Source: JAYZAP01 sp964645285 (lineage in GTDB: Bacteria > Pseudomonadota > Alphaproteobacteria > JAAXGF01). Taken from it: a stretch of DNA of 31,603 nt. Every line of letters begins with the position of its first letter. Position 1 is the first letter of the stretch. Of this stretch, positions 15,551 through 26,007 are shown in pieces. The stretch covers positions 1 through 31,603 of the forward strand of contig CAZYDR010000043.1 in the NCBI GenBank assembly GCA_964645285.1, given 5' to 3'. The notes beneath the pieces were generated by a model, which was given only the letters and a program-made list of their open reading frames with translations, did no database searches and was not told the origin of the DNA. Made by a program: the position numbers and the translations under genes.

Positions 15551-16384
15551 ATGGCCGATTATGAGACTCGCTGGATACACGAGATGCCGTGGACGGCGAT
15601 CGAGGCCTACCTGGAGCACGACGACATCGCCCTGCTGCCCATCGGCGCCACCGAACAGCACGGGCCGCACCTGCCGTTGATGGTCGATACGGGATGGGCC
15701 ATGGCCATGGCCGAAGGCGCGGCGGAACGCGCCGGGGTGCTCATCGCGCCGCCCCAGCACGTCGGTATGTCGTATCATCATCTGGCTTATCCCGGCAGCC
15801 TGACCCTGCGGCCCGAGACCCTGACCCAGGTGGTGATCGATATGGCCGAGAGCCTGATCTGGTATGGCTTCAAGAAGATTATCGTGGTCAACGGCAACCG
15901 CATCGCTAACCTGCCGCCTCTGGAGATCGCCGCGGTGCGCCTGCGCCACACCACCGGCGCTTTCGTTGCCGTGGTCGATGCCGGGCTCATGGCCAAGACC
16001 GAGGCATTGGACCTGTTCGGCGCCGACGGCCTCGATCACGCCGGTGACGCCGAGACCTCGATGATGCTGTACCACCGCCGGGAACTGGTAACCATGGATG
16101 CCGCGCCGGCCGTCAACGAGCCCATGCCCGAGGGTGAATTTCCGCGCTCCCATGCGGTCTGGGCGCCACCGTTTGATACCAACACGGTCTCGGTCTGGGA
16201 AACGGTCGAGGAATTCGGCGCCGCCACTGCCGCCGGCCGGGGCGCCGGCGCCGATGCGCGGGCGGCAACGGCTGACAAGGGCGCCGCCATCTGCGAAGCC
16301 CTGGCGCAAAACCTCGCCCGCTTCATTGAAGCCGACGTGCGCCCGGCCGAGGTGGAAATCAAGCGCCGCGAGTTGCCGATCTAG
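15551..16384 (+). CDS. Creatininase-family protein with altered metal site
   Basis: 277 residues, with AAGGA upstream of the ATG. LLPIGATEQHGPHLPLMVDT (Glu35, His37, Asp46) is the family's first metal-binding block, and HAGDAETSMM (163-172) is its second half. The middle block, usually NGHGGN or GHYEN, reads NGNRIAN (114-120), so the His and Glu ligands of the second metal have no clear counterpart. Family members open cyclic amides or act on related C-N bonds (creatinine amidohydrolase, MftE, formamide-forming enzymes). The substrate is unknown. It ends in a shared CTAG with the convergent amidinohydrolase gene. Confidence 0.8.
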   Translation: MADYETRWIHEMPWTAIEAYLEHDDIALLPIGATEQHGPHLPLMVDTGWAMAMAEGAAERAGVLIAPPQHVGMSYHHLAYPGSLTLRPETLTQVVIDMAESLIWYGFKKIIVVNGNRIANLPPLEIAAVRLRHTTGAFVAVVDAGLMAKTEALDLFGADGLDHAGDAETSMMLYHRRELVTMDAAPAVNEPMPEGEFPRSHAVWAPPFDTNTVSVWETVEEFGAATAAGRGAGADARAATADKGAAICEALAQNLARFIEADVRPAEVEIKRRELPI

Positions 16385-17301
16385 GCATGGCCCGCGGAGC
16401 CCTCCACCGGGTCGCGGCGCAGCGCCTGACTGAGGCAGTGGACGCCGCCGCCGCCGTATTGGAACATGGACATGTCCGGAGCGAAGACCTCGAAGCCCAT
16501 GGCGGTCAGGCGGTCGTTAAGATCGGCGTTGGTTGCCATGGACAGCACCCGGTCGTTGCCTAGGGCCACTACGTTGCAGCCGAGCTTCGAGGCGTCGCGG
16601 TAGCCTACGGGAATGATCTCGATGCCGCGCGCCTTGATCCAGTCTATGACGTAATCCTCCAGGGCGTCGACGCAGGCCACGGCGGTCTTGTGGCCGACCA
16701 TGACGACCATGCCGTCCATGTGGACGAAGGCCACGGGGATCGGCGCGACGATGTACTCCCAGCCCTCGGCCTCGACCCATTTGGCGACCTGGCGGGCGCC
16801 TTCTTCTTCCGAGCGCTCGCCGCAATAGCCGAGCATCACCGCGCCGGGCTCGAGGATGTCGAAGTCGCCGCCCTCGAAGTGGCCGGCGGTGACCCAGTTC
16901 CAGATCGGAATGTTCATGCGGTCGTAGAACTTGGTGACCACCGAGTAGTCGCGCCGGCGGAACGGCGTCTGGATGCTGGTGATCAGCGCGCCCCACGGGG
17001 TCATGGCGCTGGAATCGCGGGCATAGACGCTGCACGGCAGGCCCTCGTCGGCGTCGAGCAGGTGAACGTTGACGTCGCAGGCCTCGTAGATATCGACCAT
17101 TTTTCGGTGCTGGCGCTGGGCCAGTTGGTGGTCGTAGCGAATGCCCAGGGCCTCCAGGTTGTTGAAGGTGCGCTTGGCGATCTGGCTGATCGGCCGCCAT
17201 TCGAAATGGTCGGGCTTGCCCAGCAGCACGTCCCGCAGGACGCCATAGTCGTTGTCGATGCCCCATCCATTGAGGTCGGGACTGCAACCGTTGCCGCTCA
17301 T
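16381..17301 (-). CDS. Dimethylargininase/arginine-deiminase-like amidinohydrolase
   Basis: 306 residues, with GGAGAG six bases before the ATG. The fold is the guanidine-modifying pentein family: an acidic substrate-binding block GHFEGGDFDIL (Glu143, Asp146), the catalytic His194 in FVHMDG, and the nucleophile Cys289 in GGGGVHCLS. Relatives include dimethylarginine dimethylaminohydrolase, arginine deiminase and glycine amidinotransferase; length and motifs fit the DDAH/amidinotransferase group best. It would hydrolyse a guanidino compound to a ureido product. The neighbouring creatininase-like and carbamoylase genes suggest a pathway for guanidino compounds, but the exact substrate is open. 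Confidence 0.85.
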   Translation of the reverse strand: MSGNGCSPDLNGWGIDNDYGVLRDVLLGKPDHFEWRPISQIAKRTFNNLEALGIRYDHQLAQRQHRKMVDIYEACDVNVHLLDADEGLPCSVYARDSSAMTPWGALITSIQTPFRRRDYSVVTKFYDRMNIPIWNWVTAGHFEGGDFDILEPGAVMLGYCGERSEEEGARQVAKWVEAEGWEYIVAPIPVAFVHMDGMVVMVGHKTAVACVDALEDYVIDWIKARGIEIIPVGYRDASKLGCNVVALGNDRVLSMATNADLNDRLTAMGFEVFAPDMSMFQYGGGGVHCLSQALRRDPVEGSAGHA

Positions 17302-17407
17302 GATCGCTCTCCAAGAAACATTGCCAATTTGATGGACCGTACGCCCAAGACAGATGGGAGTCGAGGTTTGGATAAGCTATGATTGGGAAAACTTCGGAGA
17401 GCACGCC

Positions 17408-18937
17408 ATGACCGCCACAGATACCCTGACGACCCGCCTGCACCCGGCCGATAACGTGGTGGTGGCGCGGGCCGATATTTTACCCGGCACCGAGATCCCC
17501 GGCGAGAACCTGCGGGCGGTCGAGCACATCCCGGCCGGCCACAAGATCGCCACCGAACCAGTTGCCCCTGGCGAGCCTCTGCGAAAATACGACCAGATTA
17601 TTGGGTTTGCACCCGAGGCCATCGCGCCGGGCGATCACGTTCACACCCACAACGTGGAAATGAAGGATTTCGCCCGCGACTATGCGGCCGGCACAGAGAC
17701 CCGCGATACCGCCTATGTACCCGAGGCCGAGCGCGCCAGTTTCATGGGCTACAAGCGGGCGGACGGCCAGGTCGGCACGCGCAATTACATCGGCGTGCTG
17801 TCGACGGTCAACTGCTCGGCCACGGTGGCACGCTATGTCTCCGAGCGTTATCGCGGCGATGCCCTGCAGGCTTATCCCAACGTGGATGGTGTGGTCGCCA
17901 TTACCCACGGCACCGGCTGCAGCCTAGACGGTGGCAGCGAGGGCATGGCCCTATTGCGCCGCACCCTGGCGGGTTATGCCCGCCATCCCAACTTCGGCGG
18001 CATCGTCTTCCTCGGCCTCGGCTGCGAGGTCGTCCAGATCGGCCAATTCGTCGCCCATGAGGGGCTCGAAGTGGGGCTGCTGCTCCACGCCATGACCATT
18101 CAGGACACCGGCGGCACCAGGGCCACCATTGAAGCCGCTTGCACGCGTATCGACACCATGTTGCCCGAGGTCGATAAGGCGCGGCGCAGCGAGCAGCCGG
18201 CCAGCGAATTGATCCTCGGCCTTGAATGCGGTGGTTCCGACGCCTATTCGGGTATTTCGGCGAACCCGTCCCTGGGCGCTGCGGTCGATCTCCTGGTCCG
18301 TCACGGCGGCACCGGGGTGCTTGGCGAGACGCCGGAGATCTACGGCGCCGAGCATCTGCTGACCCGGCGCGCGGTCAACGACGAGGTCGCCGGCGATCTG
18401 GTTGACCTGATCCAGTGGTGGGAGGAATACGTGGCGCAGCATGACGGCGCCATGAACAACAACCCGTCGCCGGGCAACAAGGCCGGCGGGTTGACCACCA
18501 TTCTCGAAAAGTCCCTCGGCGCTGCCGCCAAGGGCGGTACCACCAACCTGACCGCGGTCTACCGCTACGCCGAGCCGGTCACCGCTAAGGGTTTCGTCTT
18601 CATGGATACGCCGGGCTACGACCCGGTGTCGGTCACCGGCATGGTCGCCGGCGCCGCCAACATGGTGTGCTTCACCACCGGGCGCGGCTCGGTGTTCGGC
18701 TGCAAGCCGGTGCCCAGCATCAAGCTTGCCACCAACAGCACTATGTTTGAGCGCATGGCCGATGACATGGACATCAACTGCGGTCCGGTGGCCGACGGCG
18801 CCGCGACCATCGCCGAAATGGGTGAGCACATCTTCCGCACGGTCCTCGAAATCGCCAGCGGCACGCCAAGCAAAAGCGAAGCCCTCGGCTTCGGCGACGA
18901 CGAATTCGTCCCCTGGCAGATCGGCGCGGTGATGTGA
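17408..18937 (+). CDS. UxaA-family sugar-acid dehydratase (altronate/galactarate type)
   Basis: The ATG at 17408 has GGAGAG about seven bases upstream and yields 509 residues. Residues 10-85 form a SAF domain (VVVARADILPGTEI, HIPAGHKIA), fused directly to the large UxaA/GarD catalytic part that starts near GYKRADGQVGTRNYIGVL. Typical blocks are THGTGCSLD, GLGCEVVQI, GLECGGSDAYSGISANP and DTPGYDPVSVTGMVAGAA. The family dehydrates altronate or galactarate and needs iron or manganese. The SAF plus UxaA fusion makes this a complete single-chain member. It is divergent from the amidinohydrolase gene and shares a 106-bp promoter region with it. Confidence 0.88.
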   Translation: MTATDTLTTRLHPADNVVVARADILPGTEIPGENLRAVEHIPAGHKIATEPVAPGEPLRKYDQIIGFAPEAIAPGDHVHTHNVEMKDFARDYAAGTETRDTAYVPEAERASFMGYKRADGQVGTRNYIGVLSTVNCSATVARYVSERYRGDALQAYPNVDGVVAITHGTGCSLDGGSEGMALLRRTLAGYARHPNFGGIVFLGLGCEVVQIGQFVAHEGLEVGLLLHAMTIQDTGGTRATIEAACTRIDTMLPEVDKARRSEQPASELILGLECGGSDAYSGISANPSLGAAVDLLVRHGGTGVLGETPEIYGAEHLLTRRAVNDEVAGDLVDLIQWWEEYVAQHDGAMNNNPSPGNKAGGLTTILEKSLGAAAKGGTTNLTAVYRYAEPVTAKGFVFMDTPGYDPVSVTGMVAGAANMVCFTTGRGSVFGCKPVPSIKLATNSTMFERMADDMDINCGPVADGAATIAEMGEHIFRTVLEIASGTPSKSEALGFGDDEFVPWQIGAVM

Positions 18938-18950
18938 GGGGGGCTAACTC

Positions 18951-20189
18951 CTAACTCACCACCCCGGCACGATCGAGCATGGCGTGCATGAGAACGGCAC
19001 AGCCGGCGGCTAGGTCGCCGGATTCGGCGCTTTCCTCCTCGTTATGGCTGAGGCCGTCGGCGCAGGGCACGAAGATCATGGCGGTGGGGGCGACCCGGGC
19101 GATGTAGACCGCGTCGTGGCCGGCGCCGGAGATGATGTCGCGGTGCTCATAGCCAAGCCGCCCGGCGGCGTCGCGCACGGCGCCGACACAAGCCGCGTCG
19201 AAGGCCACCGGCGGCGAGTCCCAGATTTGCTCGACCGTGACCTCAAGTTTGGCCTCGCCGGCGATTTTCTCGCAGGCGGCGTGCAGATCGGCTTCCATGG
19301 CGTCGAGGGTGTCACCGTTGGGATGGCGCAGGTCGACCGAGAAATAGACCTCGCCGGGGATGGTATTGCGCGATGCCGGGGAGACTTCGAGCACGCCCAC
19401 GGTGGCGCAAGCGTTGGGCTGGTGGCCGAGACCGATGCCATTGACAGCCTCGACCATACGCGCGGCGCCGACAAGGGCGTCGCGGCGCACCGCCATGGGG
19501 GTCGGGCCGGCGTGGGAATCCTTGCCGATGACGGTGACGTCGTACCAGCGGATTCCTTGCACATCGGTAACCACGCCGACGGTCTTGTTTTCCGCTTCGA
19601 GGATCGGGCCCTGCTCGATATGGGCCTCGAAATTGGCGGCGAAGGGCCGGCCGCCGACATCCATGTCGCCGGCGTAGCCGATGCGCTCCAGTTCTTCGCC
19701 CATGGTCTTGCCGTCCGGGTCGGCACAACCCAGGGCGTAGTCGAGCTCGAAAGCGCCGCCGAATACGCCGGAGGCGACCATGGCCGGGGCGAAACGGGCG
19801 CCTTCCTCGTTGGTCCATACGGTGACCTCGATGGGCGCTTCGGTTTCGATGCCGTGGTCGTTGAGGCTACGCACCACCTCGAGGCCGGCGAGCACACCAA
19901 AGACACCGTCGAACTTGCCGCCATGGGGCTGGGTGTCGAGATGGCTGCCGGTGACCACCGGGGGCAGGCTGTTGTCGCGGCCCGGCCGGCGGGCAAAGAT
20001 ATTGCCCAGCCTGTCGATGCTGACGGTGCAGCCGGCGACCTCGCACCAGGCGACAAAGCGGTCGCGGCCGGCCTTGTCTTCGTCGCTGAGCGCCAGGCGT
20101 CGGCAGCCGCCCTTGGGGGTAGCGCCGAACTGGGCCATTTCCATCAGGCTGTCCCACAGCCGCTCGCCGTTGACGCTAAGATTTTGCAT
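18951..20189 (-). CDS. M20-family N-carbamoylase/allantoate amidohydrolase
   Basis: The ATG at 20189 is chosen because the family usually begins close to the NGERLWDSL motif and AAGGGCGG lies just upstream; an ATG at 20210 adds seven residues. The 412-residue protein has the binuclear metal blocks SHLDTQPHGGKFDG (His83, Asp94), TNEEG (Glu128/129), FEAHIEQG (His190) and a late LSHNEEE. These define the Zn/Mn-dependent hydantoinase/carbamoylase branch (HyuC, AllC, beta-ureidopropionase). It cleaves N-carbamoyl or ureido groups from amino acids or allantoate. It converges on the UxaA gene with only 13 bases between the stops. Confidence 0.9.
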   Translation of the reverse strand: MQNLSVNGERLWDSLMEMAQFGATPKGGCRRLALSDEDKAGRDRFVAWCEVAGCTVSIDRLGNIFARRPGRDNSLPPVVTGSHLDTQPHGGKFDGVFGVLAGLEVVRSLNDHGIETEAPIEVTVWTNEEGARFAPAMVASGVFGGAFELDYALGCADPDGKTMGEELERIGYAGDMDVGGRPFAANFEAHIEQGPILEAENKTVGVVTDVQGIRWYDVTVIGKDSHAGPTPMAVRRDALVGAARMVEAVNGIGLGHQPNACATVGVLEVSPASRNTIPGEVYFSVDLRHPNGDTLDAMEADLHAACEKIAGEAKLEVTVEQIWDSPPVAFDAACVGAVRDAAGRLGYEHRDIISGAGHDAVYIARVAPTAMIFVPCADGLSHNEEESAESGDLAAGCAVLMHAMLDRAGVVS

Positions 20190-20271
20190 GTCTCCGCCCT
20201 TTCCTGGCATTCGCTATCTCGCCCCTGAATGACAGCCACACTCAACGCCGTCAAGCGTCAGGCAACGGCGC

Positions 20272-21069
20272 TCAACCCTCGACGCGCTCGACCACCTTGC
20301 CGTCGAGATCGAAGCAGGCGGCGTGGAGCGAATTGCCGAAGCCGCAGCCGCCGTCGAGGGTCGCTGTGTGGGCGGTGAAGGCGACTCCATGGCCGGCCCG
20401 GTCGAAGCCTCGGACGATGAGTCTGAAGCCATCGTAGGGACCGTCGATGGATTCGAAGCCGTCGCCCCACCACAAATCGTCGCTCTGGACCGCCAGGGGC
20501 CGGGTCGGATCGAGCCCGGCGTGAACGAACAATAACGCGCCGTCCTCGGTGAACGCCGCCCGTTTGAGCGCCGACATCAGATTGGCATGACCCGGCCAGG
20601 CCTGCATGGTGTTGCGCAATTCGTTGGTCCAACGGACAAGCTCGGTAGCGCCGCCGCGAGCCCGGGCGATGCCGTCGAGACCGCTGCCGCCATAGGCCGC
20701 CAGAGTTTTGTCCAGACCGCGCGCGAGCATCCACGCGAGCACTGACCCAGGGTCGAGCGCTAGGTGAAGCTGCATGAGCTTGGACCACATTTCCTCCTGG
20801 GCGCCGCGCAGAAAAACCACGTCGCAGGCCATCATGCCGGGTTCGGCCAGCAGCTTACGGCGGAATGACAGCATGGTGTCGAGGGTGGCGCAAATTTCGC
20901 CGCCGTGGCCCAGATAGTTGCCAAGATAGACCACCCGGTCGCCGGGCGCGAAGCGCTGGACGATCTGCTCGTGCACTGTGGCCAGGCGAGCGGCCTCGCC
21001 ATGAATGGCCGCAATAGCCCACACGCGGAAAACCGCGCGCAGGCTGGCGAACTTGGATTTATCGAGCAT
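20272..21069 (-). CDS. Degenerate metallophosphoesterase (pseudophosphatase)
   Basis: 265 residues; the ATG at 21069 has AAGG about eight bases upstream. The sequence follows the calcineurin-like/PPP phosphatase order, but the metal ligands are altered. GDxHG is AAIHG (20-24), GDY is GNY (50-52), and GNHE is GAQE (89-92). Later histidines in FVHAGLDP and FTAHT remain. With one Asp, another Asp (now Asn), and the Asn/His pair missing, hydrolysis by the usual two-metal mechanism is unlikely. The scaffold is otherwise intact (VVYLGNYLG, FLRGAQEEMW), which suggests a kept, non-catalytic role. It lies downstream of carD on the same strand. Confidence 0.8.
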   Translation of the reverse strand: MLDKSKFASLRAVFRVWAIAAIHGEAARLATVHEQIVQRFAPGDRVVYLGNYLGHGGEICATLDTMLSFRRKLLAEPGMMACDVVFLRGAQEEMWSKLMQLHLALDPGSVLAWMLARGLDKTLAAYGGSGLDGIARARGGATELVRWTNELRNTMQAWPGHANLMSALKRAAFTEDGALLFVHAGLDPTRPLAVQSDDLWWGDGFESIDGPYDGFRLIVRGFDRAGHGVAFTAHTATLDGGCGFGNSLHAACFDLDGKVVERVEG

Positions 21070-21150
21070 CAACCGGCCTTCAGATTATGCGTGACAGGGC
21101 CGATGATAACCCCACTCAAACGGCTCTGACAACAAACCCGCCGGTCGCTA

Positions 21151-21672
21151 TCAGGGTGTGACTTGCGGCGGTTCCTCGGCGGGGGTGAGAACCTTCTCGA
21201 GGCGCAGGGCCGCCGCGTCGGTGTCAATCTGATCAACCGCGGCGACTTCGCGAATGAGACGCTCGAACGCGGCCTCGTAGAGCTGGCGCTCGCTGTAGGA
21301 GCGGTCGGGCTGGCCCACATTGCGGTGCAGGTCACGCACCACCTCGGCGATGGATACCGGATTGCCCGAATTGATCTTAACCTCGTACTCCTGGGCCCGG
21401 CGGCTCCACATGGTGCGCTTTACGCGCGCCCTGCCGCGCAGGGTCGTCATGGCCGTCTCCATGGTCTTGCGGGTCGACAGGCGACGCATGCCCGCCGCTT
21501 CCGTCTTGGCCACCGGAACGCGCAGGGTCATCTTCTCCTTATCGAAGCTGATGACGACGACTTCGAGGGACGTGCCGGAAATTTCCTGCTTTTCGACACC
21601 AATAACGCGGCCGACCCCATGGGTCGGGTACACCACATATTCGCCCGCGGCGAACGCAAGATCTTTAGCCAT
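21151..21672 (-). CDS. carD: CarD family transcriptional regulator
   Basis: The 173-residue frame from ATG 21672 starts MAKDLAFAAGEYVVYP, the usual start of alphaproteobacterial CarD; a GTG at 21687 would add five residues. The N-terminal Tudor-like RNA polymerase interaction domain (THGVGRVIGVEKQEI) is followed by a helical DNA-contacting half rich in Arg and Lys (RRLSTRKTMETAMTTLRGR). CarD binds the RNA polymerase beta subunit and stabilises open promoter complexes, notably at rRNA promoters. An 11-bp palindrome lies 25 bases upstream of the start. Confidence 0.93.
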   Translation of the reverse strand: MAKDLAFAAGEYVVYPTHGVGRVIGVEKQEISGTSLEVVVISFDKEKMTLRVPVAKTEAAGMRRLSTRKTMETAMTTLRGRARVKRTMWSRRAQEYEVKINSGNPVSIAEVVRDLHRNVGQPDRSYSERQLYEAAFERLIREVAAVDQIDTDAAALRLEKVLTPAEEPPQVTP

Positions 21673-21969
21673 ACTGTGTTCTTTCACCCTTAATTCCCCG
21701 TAACGGGAGTCAACAATTCGCCTGCGTGCGCCAATTTACCGATCACGCGAGGACCATTCAAACCATCGGAAACCAATGGAAGGGTAGCCGATGCGACGCC
21801 TATTGCGGCAACCAGGCCAACCCTCGGAACGTCGTGCCCCTGTCGAGGGCTGTCCCAATGTCTGGGGACACTATCACATTTTGCCGGTAAAAGACAGGGT
21901 GTGGCGTCAATTTTTTCCCTGTTTACCGCAACATACCGGCCATCGTTGCCCCGTGAGGTGCGAATCTCC
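21673..21969. promoter_or_regulatory. Spacer between fdxA and carD with a short palindrome
   Basis: This is the longest non-coding stretch between - strand genes in the second half of the window, and I see no convincing gene in it. It should hold the carD promoter. At 21697-21707, just upstream of the carD start, lies a perfect 11-bp palindrome, CCCGTAACGGG, which could be an operator or a feature of the leader. No -35/-10 pair with good spacing was found by eye; a TTGACG element is present on the - strand without a matching -10. Confidence 0.4.
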
Positions 21970-22311
21970 CTAGGAGGCGTCCGTATTACCGGGCTTTTCG
22001 CTGAAGTGCTTCATCTTGTCGGGCACTTCGCGCCACTGGTCGGAGTCCACCGGCGGCGTGCCCATGCGCGTGATATTAGGCCACATCTCGGAATAGACCC
22101 GGTTGTGTTCGACCCACTTCGACAGATCGCCCTCTGTATCGGGCAGGATCGCGTCGATCGGACATTCCGGCTCGCAGACGCCGCAATCGATACATTCGTC
22201 GGGATGGATGACGAGCATATTCTCGCCCTCGTAAAAGCAATCCACGGGGCATACTTCGACGCAGTCCATCAACTTGCAACGGATGCATGAATCAATGACG
22301 ACGTAGGTCAT
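21970..22311 (-). CDS. fdxA: Seven-iron ferredoxin
   Basis: 113 residues with GGAGA six bases before the ATG. Cysteines at 9, 12, 17, 21, 25, 40, 43, 46 and 50 give the 3Fe-4S plus 4Fe-4S pattern of FdxA (CIRCKLMDCVEVCP, CIDCGVCEPECP). The long C-terminal extension (SKWVEHNRVYSEMWPNIT) is normal for this type. It is a small cytoplasmic electron carrier. Its place between a TerB-like gene and carD follows a common alphaproteobacterial order. Confidence 0.96.
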   Translation of the reverse strand: MTYVVIDSCIRCKLMDCVEVCPVDCFYEGENMLVIHPDECIDCGVCEPECPIDAILPDTEGDLSKWVEHNRVYSEMWPNITRMGTPPVDSDQWREVPDKMKHFSEKPGNTDAS

Positions 22312-22336
22312 TCAGTTCTCCAGTTTCTCAACAGTC

Positions 22337-22828
22337 TCAAATCGCCAGGCCCTGCTTGGCATCGGCGATGCGTGCCAGGGCCCGTTTGCGTGCCTCGCCG
22401 CGATCACGGTCGGAGACGTAGATCAAACCGGCGATGCGGCGCAACAACGAATCCTCGTAATCGTGCAGAACACCATCGGCGTAGACCACTTCCCAAATCA
22501 TCTCGATCAGTTCGACTCGTTCGCTGTCGGTGAAGTTATCCTTGATAACCCGGGTAAAACGCAAGAGGTGCGTGGCGTCCTTGGCGGCTTGCTCGGCGGC
22601 CTCGACCAGGGCCATGGCCTGGGTCTCCGTCAGCCCGAAGCGCTTACTGACGATCTCGTTGATGGCGCGCCGTTCGGCGTCATCGAAATCGCCGTCGCCC
22701 AGCGCGACCTCGGCGAGCAACGCCCCCGCCGCCAGATGCAACGCGTCAACTCCGGCTGTATCGTGCAGTATGGGTTCCGCCGTGGCGCCGCCCATGGCCG
22801 CCAGCAAACTCTTGATACGGTCAATCAT
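22337..22828 (-). CDS. TerB-like (DjlA N-terminal type) protein
   Basis: 163 residues, mostly helical and acidic. The stretch LAAGALLAEVALGDGDFDDAERRAI and the second half (RVELIEMIWEVVYADGVLHDYEDSLLRRIA) show the paired acidic metal-binding loops of the TerB/DjlA domain. There is no J domain, so it is a stand-alone TerB protein. Family members are linked to tellurite resistance and stress, but the function in this setting is unknown. It lies 25 bases upstream of fdxA on the same strand. Confidence 0.85.
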   Translation of the reverse strand: MIDRIKSLLAAMGGATAEPILHDTAGVDALHLAAGALLAEVALGDGDFDDAERRAINEIVSKRFGLTETQAMALVEAAEQAAKDATHLLRFTRVIKDNFTDSERVELIEMIWEVVYADGVLHDYEDSLLRRIAGLIYVSDRDRGEARKRALARIADAKQGLAI

Positions 22829-22902
22829 GGCGTCTGGGTAACATAACCGTCATAGGGCGGCAAGCCCCGTGATCCCGCGGGTTTCAGTGGCCTTGCTCGG
22901 AC

Positions 22903-23313
22903 TCAGGAATCGCCTTCCTTGAGGCGCATTATGGCGCGGTGATCGGTCTTGGTGGGGCGGCCCGCGCCCTGGTCACGGGCGGCGACTGAAGGGGGTGATT
23001 TGGGCCTTTCGCCGTGGTCCGGCGCGGGCCTTGGGGCCAAGTCAATGTACAGTGCCTGGGCCTCGGGGGCGGGGCCCCGGCGCTCGCCCAGGGCAATGAT
23101 TTCAATGACCCGGATCATCGGTCCCTGGGGAAATGTCACCACGTCACCGGGTTTGACCGTGGCGTGGGACTTGGACACCACTTCGCGATTAATCCGCATG
23201 CGCCCGGCCGCGCAGGCCCGCGCCGCCAGGGATCGGGTTTTATAGAACCGCGCATACCATAGCCACTTGTCGAGACGCAGGCGCGCCGCGCTATCGCTGG
23301 CGGGGTCCGTCAT
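22903..23313 (-). CDS. hslR: S4-domain RNA-binding protein, heat shock protein 15 type
   Basis: 136 residues. An S4 RNA-binding domain fills residues 11-60 (RLDKWLWYARFYKTRSLA, then GRMRINREVVSKSHATVKPGDVV). A Pro/Arg-rich low-complexity tail follows. This is the HslR pattern; E. coli Hsp15 binds stalled 50S subunits carrying peptidyl-tRNA. It starts 16 bases after the stop of the helicase gene, so it is probably cotranscribed with it, and both would act on RNA. Confidence 0.9.
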   Translation of the reverse strand: MTDPASDSAARLRLDKWLWYARFYKTRSLAARACAAGRMRINREVVSKSHATVKPGDVVTFPQGPMIRVIEIIALGERRGPAPEAQALYIDLAPRPAPDHGERPKSPPSVAARDQGAGRPTKTDHRAIMRLKEGDS

Positions 23314-23329
23314 GGGGTGAGACGCAGAG

Positions 23330-25891
<2,562 letters not shown>

Positions 25892-25938
25892 TTTGCGGGA
25901 TGATTGCAAGGATCAACGCCGGAATTCGGGTATTAGAG

Positions 25939-25967
25939 CTTGAATCAGCGGCCCGCGCCGCTCATAT
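25939..25967 (+). promoter_or_regulatory. Candidate RpoH (heat-shock sigma) promoter of htpG
   Basis: CTTGAA at 25939-25944 and CTCATAT at 25961-25967, with 18 bases between CTTG and CTCAT, resemble the alphaproteobacterial heat-shock promoter (CTTG, 17-18 bases, CYTAT). It lies about 40 bases before the htpG start, as expected for a chaperone gene. The match is by eye only. Confidence 0.5.
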
Positions 25968-26007
25968 CCTGCGCCAACCAGATGTACATAGAGTTAGGGA
26001 CGTTTCC

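Noticed and set aside
18938..18950. Inverted repeat GTGAG/CTCAC between the convergent UxaA and carbamoylase stops
   Set aside because: The stem is five bases with a long loop and no T-run, too weak to call a terminator.
21791..21973. 60-codon + strand frame in the fdxA-carD spacer
   Set aside because: No ribosome binding site, no hydrophobic or domain pattern, and Arg/Pro/Cys-rich noise composition.
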